From a bacterium D16-51 (GTDB taxonomy: Bacteria > Bacillota > Clostridia > Lachnospirales > Lachnospiraceae): a stretch of DNA of 36,224 bases. Location: contig RAYE01000057.1 of assembly GCA_003612285.1 (NCBI GenBank), positions 1 through 36,224 of the forward strand. The letters run 5' to 3'. The position numbers and the translations under genes were made by a program. This document shows positions 30,297 to 36,224 of the stretch, one piece after another (position 1 is the first letter of the stretch; each line of letters opens with the position of its first letter). The notes beneath the pieces are model-generated. The model was not told the origin of the DNA, searched no databases, and saw only the letters and a program-made list of their open reading frames with translations.

Positions 30297-31268
30297 ATGA
30301 ATGGATTATTCATCCAGGCAGCTTCTGCACTGACGCCAATACCGTTTCCTACGCCAACGCCATCACCTCGTCCGACACCGTCTCCTACACCGACGTTTGC
30401 GCCAACACCAACGCCGGTTTCCATTGAAGACCTGACGCAGACTTTAAATTCTTCTGCCAATGATGAGGAAAAGATGGATTTTTTGATGGAATTTTTATTG
30501 TCTCAGAGAGATGTACTTTTTAGTTTTGCAAAGACCCTGCTTTTTGCAATCGTTGTCTTTATCATTGGAAGAAGGCTTGTAAAGTTTTCTTTAAAGATGA
30601 CACAGCGCTGGATGGTAAAGCATGAGGTGGAAATCAGTGTACAGAAGTTTGTAATGTCGCTTGCTAATTTTAGTTATCATCTGATACTTATTTTTATTGT
30701 TGCATGGATTCTTGGAATCGGGGCGACAATTGTTGCTATTATTGGTTCTGCCGGCCTTGCGATTGGGCTTGCCCTGCAGGGAAGCCTTTCAAACCTTGCA
30801 GGCGGTGTTCTGATTTTGGCGTTAAAGCCTTTTAAAATTGGGGAATATATATCGGTGGGCGGAGTAGAAGGGACGGTGGATTCCATAGATATTTTCTATA
30901 CGCACCTTTCTACAACAGACAATAAGGTAATCGTAATACCAAATGGCACAATTACAAATTCAACGATTACAAATACAACAAATGTCTTGAAACGGATGTT
31001 AATCATTGATTTTATGGTGCCGTATGAAATGGATGTGGAGAAGCTGCGGGAAGCTTTGACAGAGGTGATGCAGGAAAACCAGCTTCTTTGCCAGGATGAC
31101 CCGATGGCAGTAGTAATCAGCAGGCTGTCCCCGCTAAAAGTACAGATGCAGATGAAGGCATGGGTAAAAACCGAAGATTATTGGGAAGCAAGATATGGGC
31201 TGCTGGAGAAGCTGAAGGATATGATAGGGGAAAACCAGGCTTGTGGGAATGACAGAAATAAGCTATAA
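30297..31268 (+). CDS. MscS-family mechanosensitive channel with Pro/Thr-rich N-terminus
   Basis: 323 aa. After a short start, residues 13-42 are a Thr-Pro/Ser-Pro repeat (TPIPFPTPTPSPRPTPSPTP and on), followed by helices at about 67-90 and 115-140 and the pore helix GSAGLAIGLALQGSLSNLAG. Then comes the beta domain (KPFKIGEYISVGGVEGTVDS, DNKVIVIPNGTITNSTITN) and a C-terminal alpha/beta part. It opens on membrane tension to release solutes. AGGAGG (30286-30291) sets ATG 30297. The proline-rich segment is unusual and would lie outside or at the membrane surface. It follows glgB by 34 bases and precedes the CorA-like gene. Confidence 0.92.
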   Translation: MNGLFIQAASALTPIPFPTPTPSPRPTPSPTPTFAPTPTPVSIEDLTQTLNSSANDEEKMDFLMEFLLSQRDVLFSFAKTLLFAIVVFIIGRRLVKFSLKMTQRWMVKHEVEISVQKFVMSLANFSYHLILIFIVAWILGIGATIVAIIGSAGLAIGLALQGSLSNLAGGVLILALKPFKIGEYISVGGVEGTVDSIDIFYTHLSTTDNKVIVIPNGTITNSTITNTTNVLKRMLIIDFMVPYEMDVEKLREALTEVMQENQLLCQDDPMAVVISRLSPLKVQMQMKAWVKTEDYWEARYGLLEKLKDMIGENQACGNDRNKL

Positions 31269-31281
31269 TAGCGGGAGGATT

Positions 31282-31323
31282 ATGAAAGCGCAAAAAGCAG
31301 CGCGGAAAAGAGGTAAGGTGTGA
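31282..31323 (+). CDS. Possible 13-residue leader peptide before corA
   Basis: GGGAGG (31273-31278) precedes ATG 31282 and a 13-codon frame encoding MKAQKAARKRGKV, highly basic. Its stop TGA (31321-31323) overlaps the GTG start of the next gene (31320-31322). It is out of frame with CorA, so it is not an extension of it. Translational coupling, or a regulatory leader like those before Mg2+ transport genes, is possible. Confidence 0.35.
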   Translation: MKAQKAARKRGKV

Positions 31324-32261
31324 TTAGTATTTTCCGGACAGATGACAGAATTATTCATGAAGAAAAAGAATTAAGTTCCGGGGCGTGGGTGAATATGGTA
31401 AACCCTACGGTGACAGAGGGAGAAGAGATCGCAAAAGAGCTGGGAATTGACCTTCATGATTTGCTTGCAGCATTGGATGAGGAGGAAAGCTCCCGTGTGG
31501 AACTGGAAGATGGCTACACACTGATTCTCGTGGATATACCCGCTACAGAAATACGCCATGAAAAAGAGGCATATAATACAATCCCGCTTGGCATCATCCT
31601 GACACAGGATATCATTATCACCGTATGTACCGAGGAGACGCCTGTATTGCAGGCATTTGTAAACGGCAGGGTAAAGGAGTTTAGTACAAAAAAGAAGCTG
31701 CGGTTTGTATACCAGATTTTGTTCCGTATTTCGACGCAGTACCAGTACTGCCTTCGGATTATTGATAAAAAGAGGACGGAAATCGAAGAAAGGATTGATT
31801 ATAATACGGAAAACGTTGACTTAATTGATTTGCATGCACTGGAATCCACCCTGGTTTATTTTGCAACGTCACTCCGGGCAAATGGCGCTGTCCTTGATCG
31901 CCTGACAAGATATAAAAGGCTGGAGCAGTACCCGGAAGATAAAGACCTGCTTGGCGATGTCATTGTGGAAAACCGCCAGGCAATAGAGATGACTTCCATT
32001 TACCGTGACATTATTAACGGGACAAGGGAACTGATGTCCTCTGTTCTTGATAACCGCTTAAATAATGTAATGAAGGCGCTTACCTCAGTTACATTGGTTA
32101 TGGGTATCCCGACATTGATTTCAGGGCTTTATGGCATGAATGTAAATACCCGGTGGATGCCGCTTGCCAATGCGCCATATGGCTTTGGGATTATCTGTAT
32201 TATGGTTGCTGTTATCTGTATTGTGATGTTATTTATCTTAAAAAAGAAAAAGCTTTTTTAA
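31320..32261 (+). CDS. corA: CorA-family divalent-cation transporter
   Basis: 313 aa. A long N-terminal cytoplasmic domain and two C-terminal helices. The GMN signature is present in LISGLYGMNVNTRWMPLANA, followed by a last helix and the lysine-rich tail KKKKLF. It carries Mg2+, Co2+ or another divalent cation through a pentamer; the selectivity is not readable. The start is GTG 31320, with AGAGGTAAGG close before it. It lies 51 bases after the MscS gene. It ends 5 bases before the 248-bp palindromic element, which may act as its terminator. Confidence 0.92.
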   Translation: MISIFRTDDRIIHEEKELSSGAWVNMVNPTVTEGEEIAKELGIDLHDLLAALDEEESSRVELEDGYTLILVDIPATEIRHEKEAYNTIPLGIILTQDIIITVCTEETPVLQAFVNGRVKEFSTKKKLRFVYQILFRISTQYQYCLRIIDKKRTEIEERIDYNTENVDLIDLHALESTLVYFATSLRANGAVLDRLTRYKRLEQYPEDKDLLGDVIVENRQAIEMTSIYRDIINGTRELMSSVLDNRLNNVMKALTSVTLVMGIPTLISGLYGMNVNTRWMPLANAPYGFGIICIMVAVICIVMLFILKKKKLF

Positions 32262-32266
32262 CAGTT

Positions 32267-32514
32267 CCATAGAGCGTGTTTGAAAATTACCTTTAAACTG
32301 TCAAATTGCACAAAAATTATATTATCCCGGCAATTCCAAAAATTTTACCATATGGCAGCTGTATGGGGACGCCGGTGCTTGAGCCTTGTTTTTTAAGGCC
32401 TTATGCACCGCTGCGTTTCCCATCCAAGTGCAAGCGGGGTGCTATTGGTAAAATTTTGGAATTGCCGAGGGCAGTAAATTTGTGCAATATTTAAATTTCA
32501 AACACGCTCTATGG
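32267..32514. repeat. 248-bp palindromic (MITE-like) element
   Basis: The ends are perfect 19-base inverted repeats, CCATAGAGCGTGTTTGAAA (32267-32285) against 32496-32514. The arms stay similar for about 80 bases (TTGCACAAA, CGGCAATTCC, AAATTTTACCA). The centre has a nested hairpin: GGTGCTTGAGCC with its near-match GGCCTTATGCACC. It is non-coding, between the converging corA and XRE genes. Short relatives lie at 17271-17304, 17633-17687 and 25214-25224. Confidence 0.8.
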
Positions 32515-32525
32515 ATTTTTTCCGC

Positions 32526-33287
32526 TTATAAAATTTTGTTTTCCAGACATCCTTTCACTGGCATTAAAATTGCTGCGCCAATTACCCCATACAGAAAGGG
32601 AATCAGCGTGATTGCCATATTTGCTGTAAAGGTGCTAAGATCCATAGAATTAGTTGTCAGCCATAAAAGATAAATCGAAAAGAACAGAGTGCAAAAAGCG
32701 CCTGCAGTAATTAACGATTTCATTGCAAGAGAAACAGCAATAATAGCCTTTTGGGCTTCTTCGATGCTTTCCGGTTTGCGGCGGCGTAAAAAGGAAAAAG
32801 CATTTCTAAAGTTTTTTGTATGCCCTGTGAAAAATAAAGTAAGGTACAAGTAAAAAAGCATTGCAATTAAGGAGGGCATATCAAAATAGAAAGTAATCGG
32901 GAAATTTGTCTGTGAAGCAGAAGTCATAATTAACATAAACAATATCAGTAAATTTCCCATAACCCATGTAACCGTCCGCAATATATTTCCACGTATGTTT
33001 TCTTTTTTCTGGTTTTCAGATTCCTGTATTAGATTCATCATATTCTCCTCCGCCTTTCTGGAGTATGCATCTTCTGTCAGATGTTCTCCTGATAATAATT
33101 CATTTACATTAATTTCTAACAGCTCGCAGAGAGGCACCATAATTGAAATGTCTGGAAGCCCTTTACCGCATTCCCACTTTGAAATTGCCTTATCGCTGAT
33201 GCCAAGCGCTTCACCAAGCTGCTTTTGAGTCATTTGTTTCTCTTTCCTTTGTGCTGCAATAAATTCCCCTATTTTTTTCTGTTCCAT
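32526..33287 (-). CDS. XRE-family regulator with C-terminal membrane domain
   Basis: 253 aa. Residues ~5-60 are a Cro/CI helix-turn-helix (AAQRKEKQMTQKQLGEALGI, SDKAISKWECGKGLPD, LCELLEINVNELLSG). A charged linker follows, then about four membrane helices from residue 105. The type, DNA-binding head with membrane tail, occurs in Firmicutes and may sense envelope stress or an antimicrobial; nothing proves it here. GGGGG precedes the start, and a GCCGC-GCGGC hairpin lies just upstream. A 22-codon frame (minus strand, 33337-33269) overlaps the start but has a poorly spaced ribosome-binding site. The gene ends 11 bases from the palindromic element. Confidence 0.85.
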   Translation of the reverse strand: MEQKKIGEFIAAQRKEKQMTQKQLGEALGISDKAISKWECGKGLPDISIMVPLCELLEINVNELLSGEHLTEDAYSRKAEENMMNLIQESENQKKENIRGNILRTVTWVMGNLLILFMLIMTSASQTNFPITFYFDMPSLIAMLFYLYLTLFFTGHTKNFRNAFSFLRRRKPESIEEAQKAIIAVSLAMKSLITAGAFCTLFFSIYLLWLTTNSMDLSTFTANMAITLIPFLYGVIGAAILMPVKGCLENKIL

Positions 33288-33375
33288 AGTAGTCCCCCAT
33301 GCCGCGCTTTTTGCGGCTTAAATCTTTCCTTTGCCATTGTATTAACTGCTTCCTCCTTTCGTTTTTGTTGGATAT

Positions 33376-33405
33376 AGTATACCCTGGGGCCTCTTTTCCT
33401 GTAAA
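33376..33405 (-). promoter_or_regulatory. Promoter of the XRE gene
   Basis: Minus strand TTTACA (33405-33400), 18 bases, TATACT (33381-33376). Confidence 0.55.
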
Positions 33406-33462
33406 CCGACAGGAAGTAGAAGCAGGGTAGAATTTTTTGCTGTATTTCCCTGGAATACAGGG

Positions 33463-33492
33463 AAAAAGAGGACTCTACGCTTCGTAGAATCC
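33463..33492 (-). terminator. Terminator of the MATE / PAS-CPBP unit
   Basis: On the minus strand GGATTCTACG (33492-33483) pairs with CGTAGAGTCC (33479-33470) with one G-U/mismatch, followed by TCTTTTT. A second overlapping palindrome (CTGTATT/AATACAG) lies just downstream. Confidence 0.7.
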
Positions 33493-33538
33493 TGTGTGGC
33501 AATGCGATATGTGATGTTTTAAGTGGTAATATGTATTC

Positions 33539-34591
33539 TTAGAAGTACAGGCACATGGCAAGGTAGCCGCAGCCCCAATGCAGGATAGCGCAGCCCCACA
33601 TATTTCCATGGCGTTCATACAGACAGCCCAGGGCAATGCTTAGTGCAAAGGCGCTGAGCATAAAAATAAAGCCAAATGGAAGATGCATCAGTGAAAAAAG
33701 GAGCGAAGTCAGCAAAATGCCAAATGCTTTCTGGTATTTCACCCGCATCAGTGATTTTATGCTGGTCTGTATAACGCCACGCGCTAAAAATTCCTGGAAA
33801 ACTGCGGTAAACAGATAAATGCGTGCTCCGCGCAAAGAGCCGCCGATAAAACGGCTTTTAATCTGGACGCCAAAGAGTGTAAGGATCAGTTTTGATAAAA
33901 TAAGCAGGAAGCATCCTGCTAACAGGAGAATCCCGGTTTCTATCAGGCATTTTTTAAAAGTCTGACGTTTCGGGATGAGCCCGATGTCACGCAGCGAAAG
34001 GCTGGTGCAGAAAATAACCTCCAAAAAAAGTAAGAATGCCATCCCTTCGATTAACAGGGTATAAAAAGATGTCTTTAGCGGCAGGTGCAGCGTAAACTGC
34101 AGAAGGCTCCAAAGCGAGAGATAGAAACTGATACAGAAAATCAGCCCTGCAAAAATATAAGCGCAGTCATGTTTATGCTGCGTCAGGAAGCGCTGCTCTG
34201 TAATATCATCAAAAAGGACAATCATCCCTGGAAAGGCATCATAACGGCCAGGAACAGCATCTTCTGACTGAATCAGGCTGATATCAACTGTAAAGTACTG
34301 GACTGTATTATCGTGCTGATACTTTACGGTTGTCTTTTCCGTGACAGCATTTTTATTGAGGGTATTTAAAAAAAGGCGGTTAAAGGCTCTGTTATTTTTG
34401 TTTGTCAAAAAGAGTTCTTCAAAGGACTGGTTTTTCATCTGTTCAAACGGAGTGGAAAAAATTTTCTCACAGGCAGAATTCATATAAGTAATCTGTCCGT
34501 TGTGATTGACTGTCATAATGCCGTCGCTCATATTTTCAAAAATCATTTCTTTTTGTGAAGAGGAAAGAATGGATGTACCTGAAGAATCCAT
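33539..34591 (-). CDS. PAS domain + CPBP intramembrane protease-like fusion
   Basis: 350 aa. Residues ~10-135 form a PAS domain (EMIFENMSDGIMTVNHNGQI, TYMNSACEKIF, VDISLIQ, VLFDDITEQR). About six to eight membrane helices follow. From ~255 the CPBP (CAAX-protease/bacteriocin-processing) motifs appear: QEFLARG (266-272, where the usual EExxxR pair is Q-E), FSLMH (299-303) and HWGCGY (338-343). A PAS sensor fused to a CPBP module is not an architecture I know as standard. It starts one base after the MATE stop codon (TAATATG), with a distant GAAAGGAC, so translation is probably coupled to the transporter. Whether it cleaves anything is uncertain because of the first Glu change. Confidence 0.82.
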   Translation of the reverse strand: MDSSGTSILSSSQKEMIFENMSDGIMTVNHNGQITYMNSACEKIFSTPFEQMKNQSFEELFLTNKNNRAFNRLFLNTLNKNAVTEKTTVKYQHDNTVQYFTVDISLIQSEDAVPGRYDAFPGMIVLFDDITEQRFLTQHKHDCAYIFAGLIFCISFYLSLWSLLQFTLHLPLKTSFYTLLIEGMAFLLFLEVIFCTSLSLRDIGLIPKRQTFKKCLIETGILLLAGCFLLILSKLILTLFGVQIKSRFIGGSLRGARIYLFTAVFQEFLARGVIQTSIKSLMRVKYQKAFGILLTSLLFSLMHLPFGFIFMLSAFALSIALGCLYERHGNMWGCAILHWGCGYLAMCLYF

Positions 34592-34592
34592 A

Positions 34593-35984
34593 TTAATTAA
34601 CCGTCCTTTCTATTTTGGGTTGATAAACAGGTTTTCTAAATTCGTGTAAAACCATGGTAATTGCAGTTACGCCAGCCATAAAATCGGCAGCAGGTCCTGC
34701 ATACATAATCCCATCAATGCCCATAAATATGGGAAGTAATAGAATCAGCGGAAGCAGGAATATAATCTGCCTTGTCAGGGATAGGAAAACACCGCCCTTT
34801 GGTTTCCCGATTGCTGTAAAAAAGTTTGAAGTAATCGGCTGCAAAAAATTCAGGAATGTAAAGAAAAGGAAAATCCTAAAGTAATTTGCAGCAAAGGCAT
34901 AATATTCCTTAGAGCCGTCCCCAAACAGCGAAATAATCTTTTCCGGGATAAGCTGGAAAAGGGAGAAGGCAGTCAGCGAAAGAAAACAGCCGCAGCCTGC
35001 GGCAAGCAGATATGCCTTTTTCACACGGTAATATTTTGCCGCGCCATAATTGAAGCTGACAATTGGCTGCAGCCCCTGGGAAATACCAATGATAAAAGCG
35101 AGAAATACCTGGTTTACTTTTGTAATAATACCGGCGCAGGCAATTGGGATTGCTTCGCCATAGACAGAAAGGGAGCCATAGTATTTCAGTGATTTGTTCA
35201 TTACAATCTGTACAACCATCATGGCGAGCTGGTTACTGCATGGGGCGGCGCCAAGCGACACGATTCTTCCGGCATATTCCCTGCGCGGCAGGAAGTGTGC
35301 TGTATGAAGAGATATGTTTTTAGCATGGAATAGCATATAAAACGCCATGCCTCCGGAAATCACCTGCCCGATTACAGTTGCAGCGGCGGCGCCTGACATT
35401 CCCCAATGAAAGCCAAAGACAAAAAGGGCGTCGAGTATAGTATTTATGACTGCCCCTGCAAGGTTGCATGCCATTGCAAATTTGGGCCTGCCATCTGCCC
35501 GGATTAGGTGGCCGCCGCCTGTTGCCAGGATTAAAAATGGAAAACCGAAGGATACAATCCGTGTATATGGCTCTGCATAAGGCAGTACATTGTCCGGGGA
35601 GCCAAAAAAGGCAAGGAGCGGCCCAAGGAAAAGCTGTGTAATAAAACAGAGCATTACACCGCAGCTAAGCAGCATAGTAATGGCATTTCCAATAAAATAA
35701 GGCGCTTTTTTTGCCTGTTCCGGAACAGACTGGCCTTTCCCAAGTGCAATATTAAAGGAAGAAGCGCCGCCAATCCCAAAAAGCAGCGCAATTGCAATAC
35801 AGGAGATTGACAACGGGAAGCTGATATTTGTCGCCGCGTTGCCAAGTTCTCCAATGCTCTGCCCAATAAAAAACTGGTCTACAATATTATATAAAGAACT
35901 GACAAGCATTGCGATAATGCTTGGGACAGCAAATTCTGCTAGTAACCTGTGTATTTTTTTTTCACCGAGTGGATTAGGATTCAT
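34593..35984 (-). CDS. MATE-family efflux transporter (MepA-like)
   Basis: 463 aa, 12 membrane helices in two similar halves. SSLYNIVDQFFIGQSIGELG and the second-half ISQGLQPIVSFNYGA are typical of MepA-like MATE proteins, which expel cationic drugs or metabolites using Na+ or H+. AAGGAG (minus strand, 35997-35992) lies 7 bases before the start. A good promoter sits at 36020-36048, directly next to the repeat copy. It is the first gene of a two-gene unit with the PAS-CPBP fusion. The substrate is unknown. Confidence 0.93.
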   Translation of the reverse strand: MNPNPLGEKKIHRLLAEFAVPSIIAMLVSSLYNIVDQFFIGQSIGELGNAATNISFPLSISCIAIALLFGIGGASSFNIALGKGQSVPEQAKKAPYFIGNAITMLLSCGVMLCFITQLFLGPLLAFFGSPDNVLPYAEPYTRIVSFGFPFLILATGGGHLIRADGRPKFAMACNLAGAVINTILDALFVFGFHWGMSGAAAATVIGQVISGGMAFYMLFHAKNISLHTAHFLPRREYAGRIVSLGAAPCSNQLAMMVVQIVMNKSLKYYGSLSVYGEAIPIACAGIITKVNQVFLAFIIGISQGLQPIVSFNYGAAKYYRVKKAYLLAAGCGCFLSLTAFSLFQLIPEKIISLFGDGSKEYYAFAANYFRIFLFFTFLNFLQPITSNFFTAIGKPKGGVFLSLTRQIIFLLPLILLLPIFMGIDGIMYAGPAADFMAGVTAITMVLHEFRKPVYQPKIERTVN

Positions 35985-36019
35985 GACAGTTCTCCTTAGA
36001 ATGATAACGTTATATATCT

Positions 36020-36048
36020 ATGATACGTTTAAAAAAGAGGATTGTCAA
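36020..36048 (-). promoter_or_regulatory. Promoter of the MATE / PAS-CPBP unit
   Basis: Minus strand TTGACA (36048-36043), 17 bases, TATCAT (36025-36020). The palindrome TAACGTTA and flanking ACGT repeats lie between it and the start codon. The 161-bp repeat begins 4 bases upstream of the -35. Confidence 0.75.
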
Positions 36049-36051
36049 TGT

Positions 36052-36213
36052 CTGTTACTATTCACAGTCAATGGTATCAGGATAGAGACAAATAAAAAAT
36101 GATTTTCCCAGATATTTTCCAAATTATGCAGTATGAGAAAATGATATTGTTTAATATTTTCTGCAAAATAACTAAAGTTTTATTTAACATATAACTGACA
36201 AAAATTATAGAAG
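36052..36213 (-). repeat. Right copy of the 161-bp repeat (inverted)
   Basis: Reverse complement of 1-161 with three substitutions and one inserted base. It lies just upstream of the MATE promoter, reading towards it, as the left copy reads towards the gene at 275. Confidence 0.85.
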
Positions 36214-36224
36214 ACATTGCTTTC

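Noticed and set aside
33269-33337. 22-codon minus-strand frame overlapping the XRE gene start
   Set aside because: Its AGGAGG is 14 bases from the ATG, too far, and the overlap is out of frame; weak compared with the corA leader.
1-36213. 36-kb composite transposon bounded by the inverted repeats
   Set aside because: No transposase or integrase in between, content is housekeeping-like, and the repeats lack obvious transposon end features.

Overview
The window reads as chromosomal DNA of an anaerobic, endospore-forming Firmicute, most likely Lachnospiraceae (Clostridium cluster XIVa). The support is a clear Spo0A, a feoA-feoA-feoB cluster with a FeoB-associated Cys-rich peptide, an EpsC-type serine acetyltransferase, a LarE homologue, GlgB, strong AGGAGG ribosome-binding sites, TTGACA/TATAAT promoters and low-to-middling GC. 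This taxonomic call is an inference from gene content. No rRNA, tRNA, CRISPR array, integrase or transposase gene was seen.

Layout. 1-1910: AT-rich accessory edge with one copy of a 161-bp repeat, a small unknown gene, a gene remnant and a zinc-ribbon membrane protein split by a -1 frameshift at a T7 run. 1979-5249: tRNA-dihydrouridine synthase, a non-coding stretch with two terminators and a 160-bp palindromic element, a stand-alone MraY-like transferase and a Uma2-family protein. 5364-7900 (minus): a PutP-type sodium symporter and an AraC-type regulator. 8139-11021: a three-gene ABC importer divergent from the regulator, with interleaved promoters and a structured leader. 11214-14279: ferrous-iron uptake (feoA, feoA, feoB, small Cys-rich protein), with a shared palindromic operator before feoA and before feoB. 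14276-15976 (minus): a chemoreceptor meeting the feo cluster tail to tail. 16299-17617: an SPFH membrane protein and a coiled-coil/ribbon-helix-helix protein. 17752-20954: a tight cluster of cysE, larE, a NUDIX hydrolase and tcdA. 21104-24766: a REC-wHTH regulator, Spo0A and citrate synthase. 24838-32261: an acidic lipoprotein, a HAD-GNAT fusion (minus), DUF1015, glycogen branching enzyme, MscS-like channel and CorA-like transporter. 32267-32514: a 248-bp palindromic element. 32526-35984 (minus): an XRE-type membrane regulator, a PAS-CPBP intramembrane protease-like fusion and a MATE transporter. The second copy of the 161-bp repeat, inverted, closes the window at 36052-36213.

How parts work together. 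Importer, feo, MATE, MscS and CorA genes handle solute, iron, drug and ion traffic. CysE makes O-acetylserine for cysteine synthesis, and LarE handles sulfur for the nickel-pincer cofactor. Spo0A and the REC-wHTH protein are signal-output regulators.

The most unusual items are the PAS-CPBP protein one base behind a MATE gene, several leaders in which the interior of one helix can pair with sequence just before a start codon (pseudoknot-like), palindromic non-coding repeats, an apparent promoter embedded in the spo0A terminator, and a canonical slippery heptamer at the zinc-ribbon frameshift. All were found by eye; none has been tested by folding or database search.
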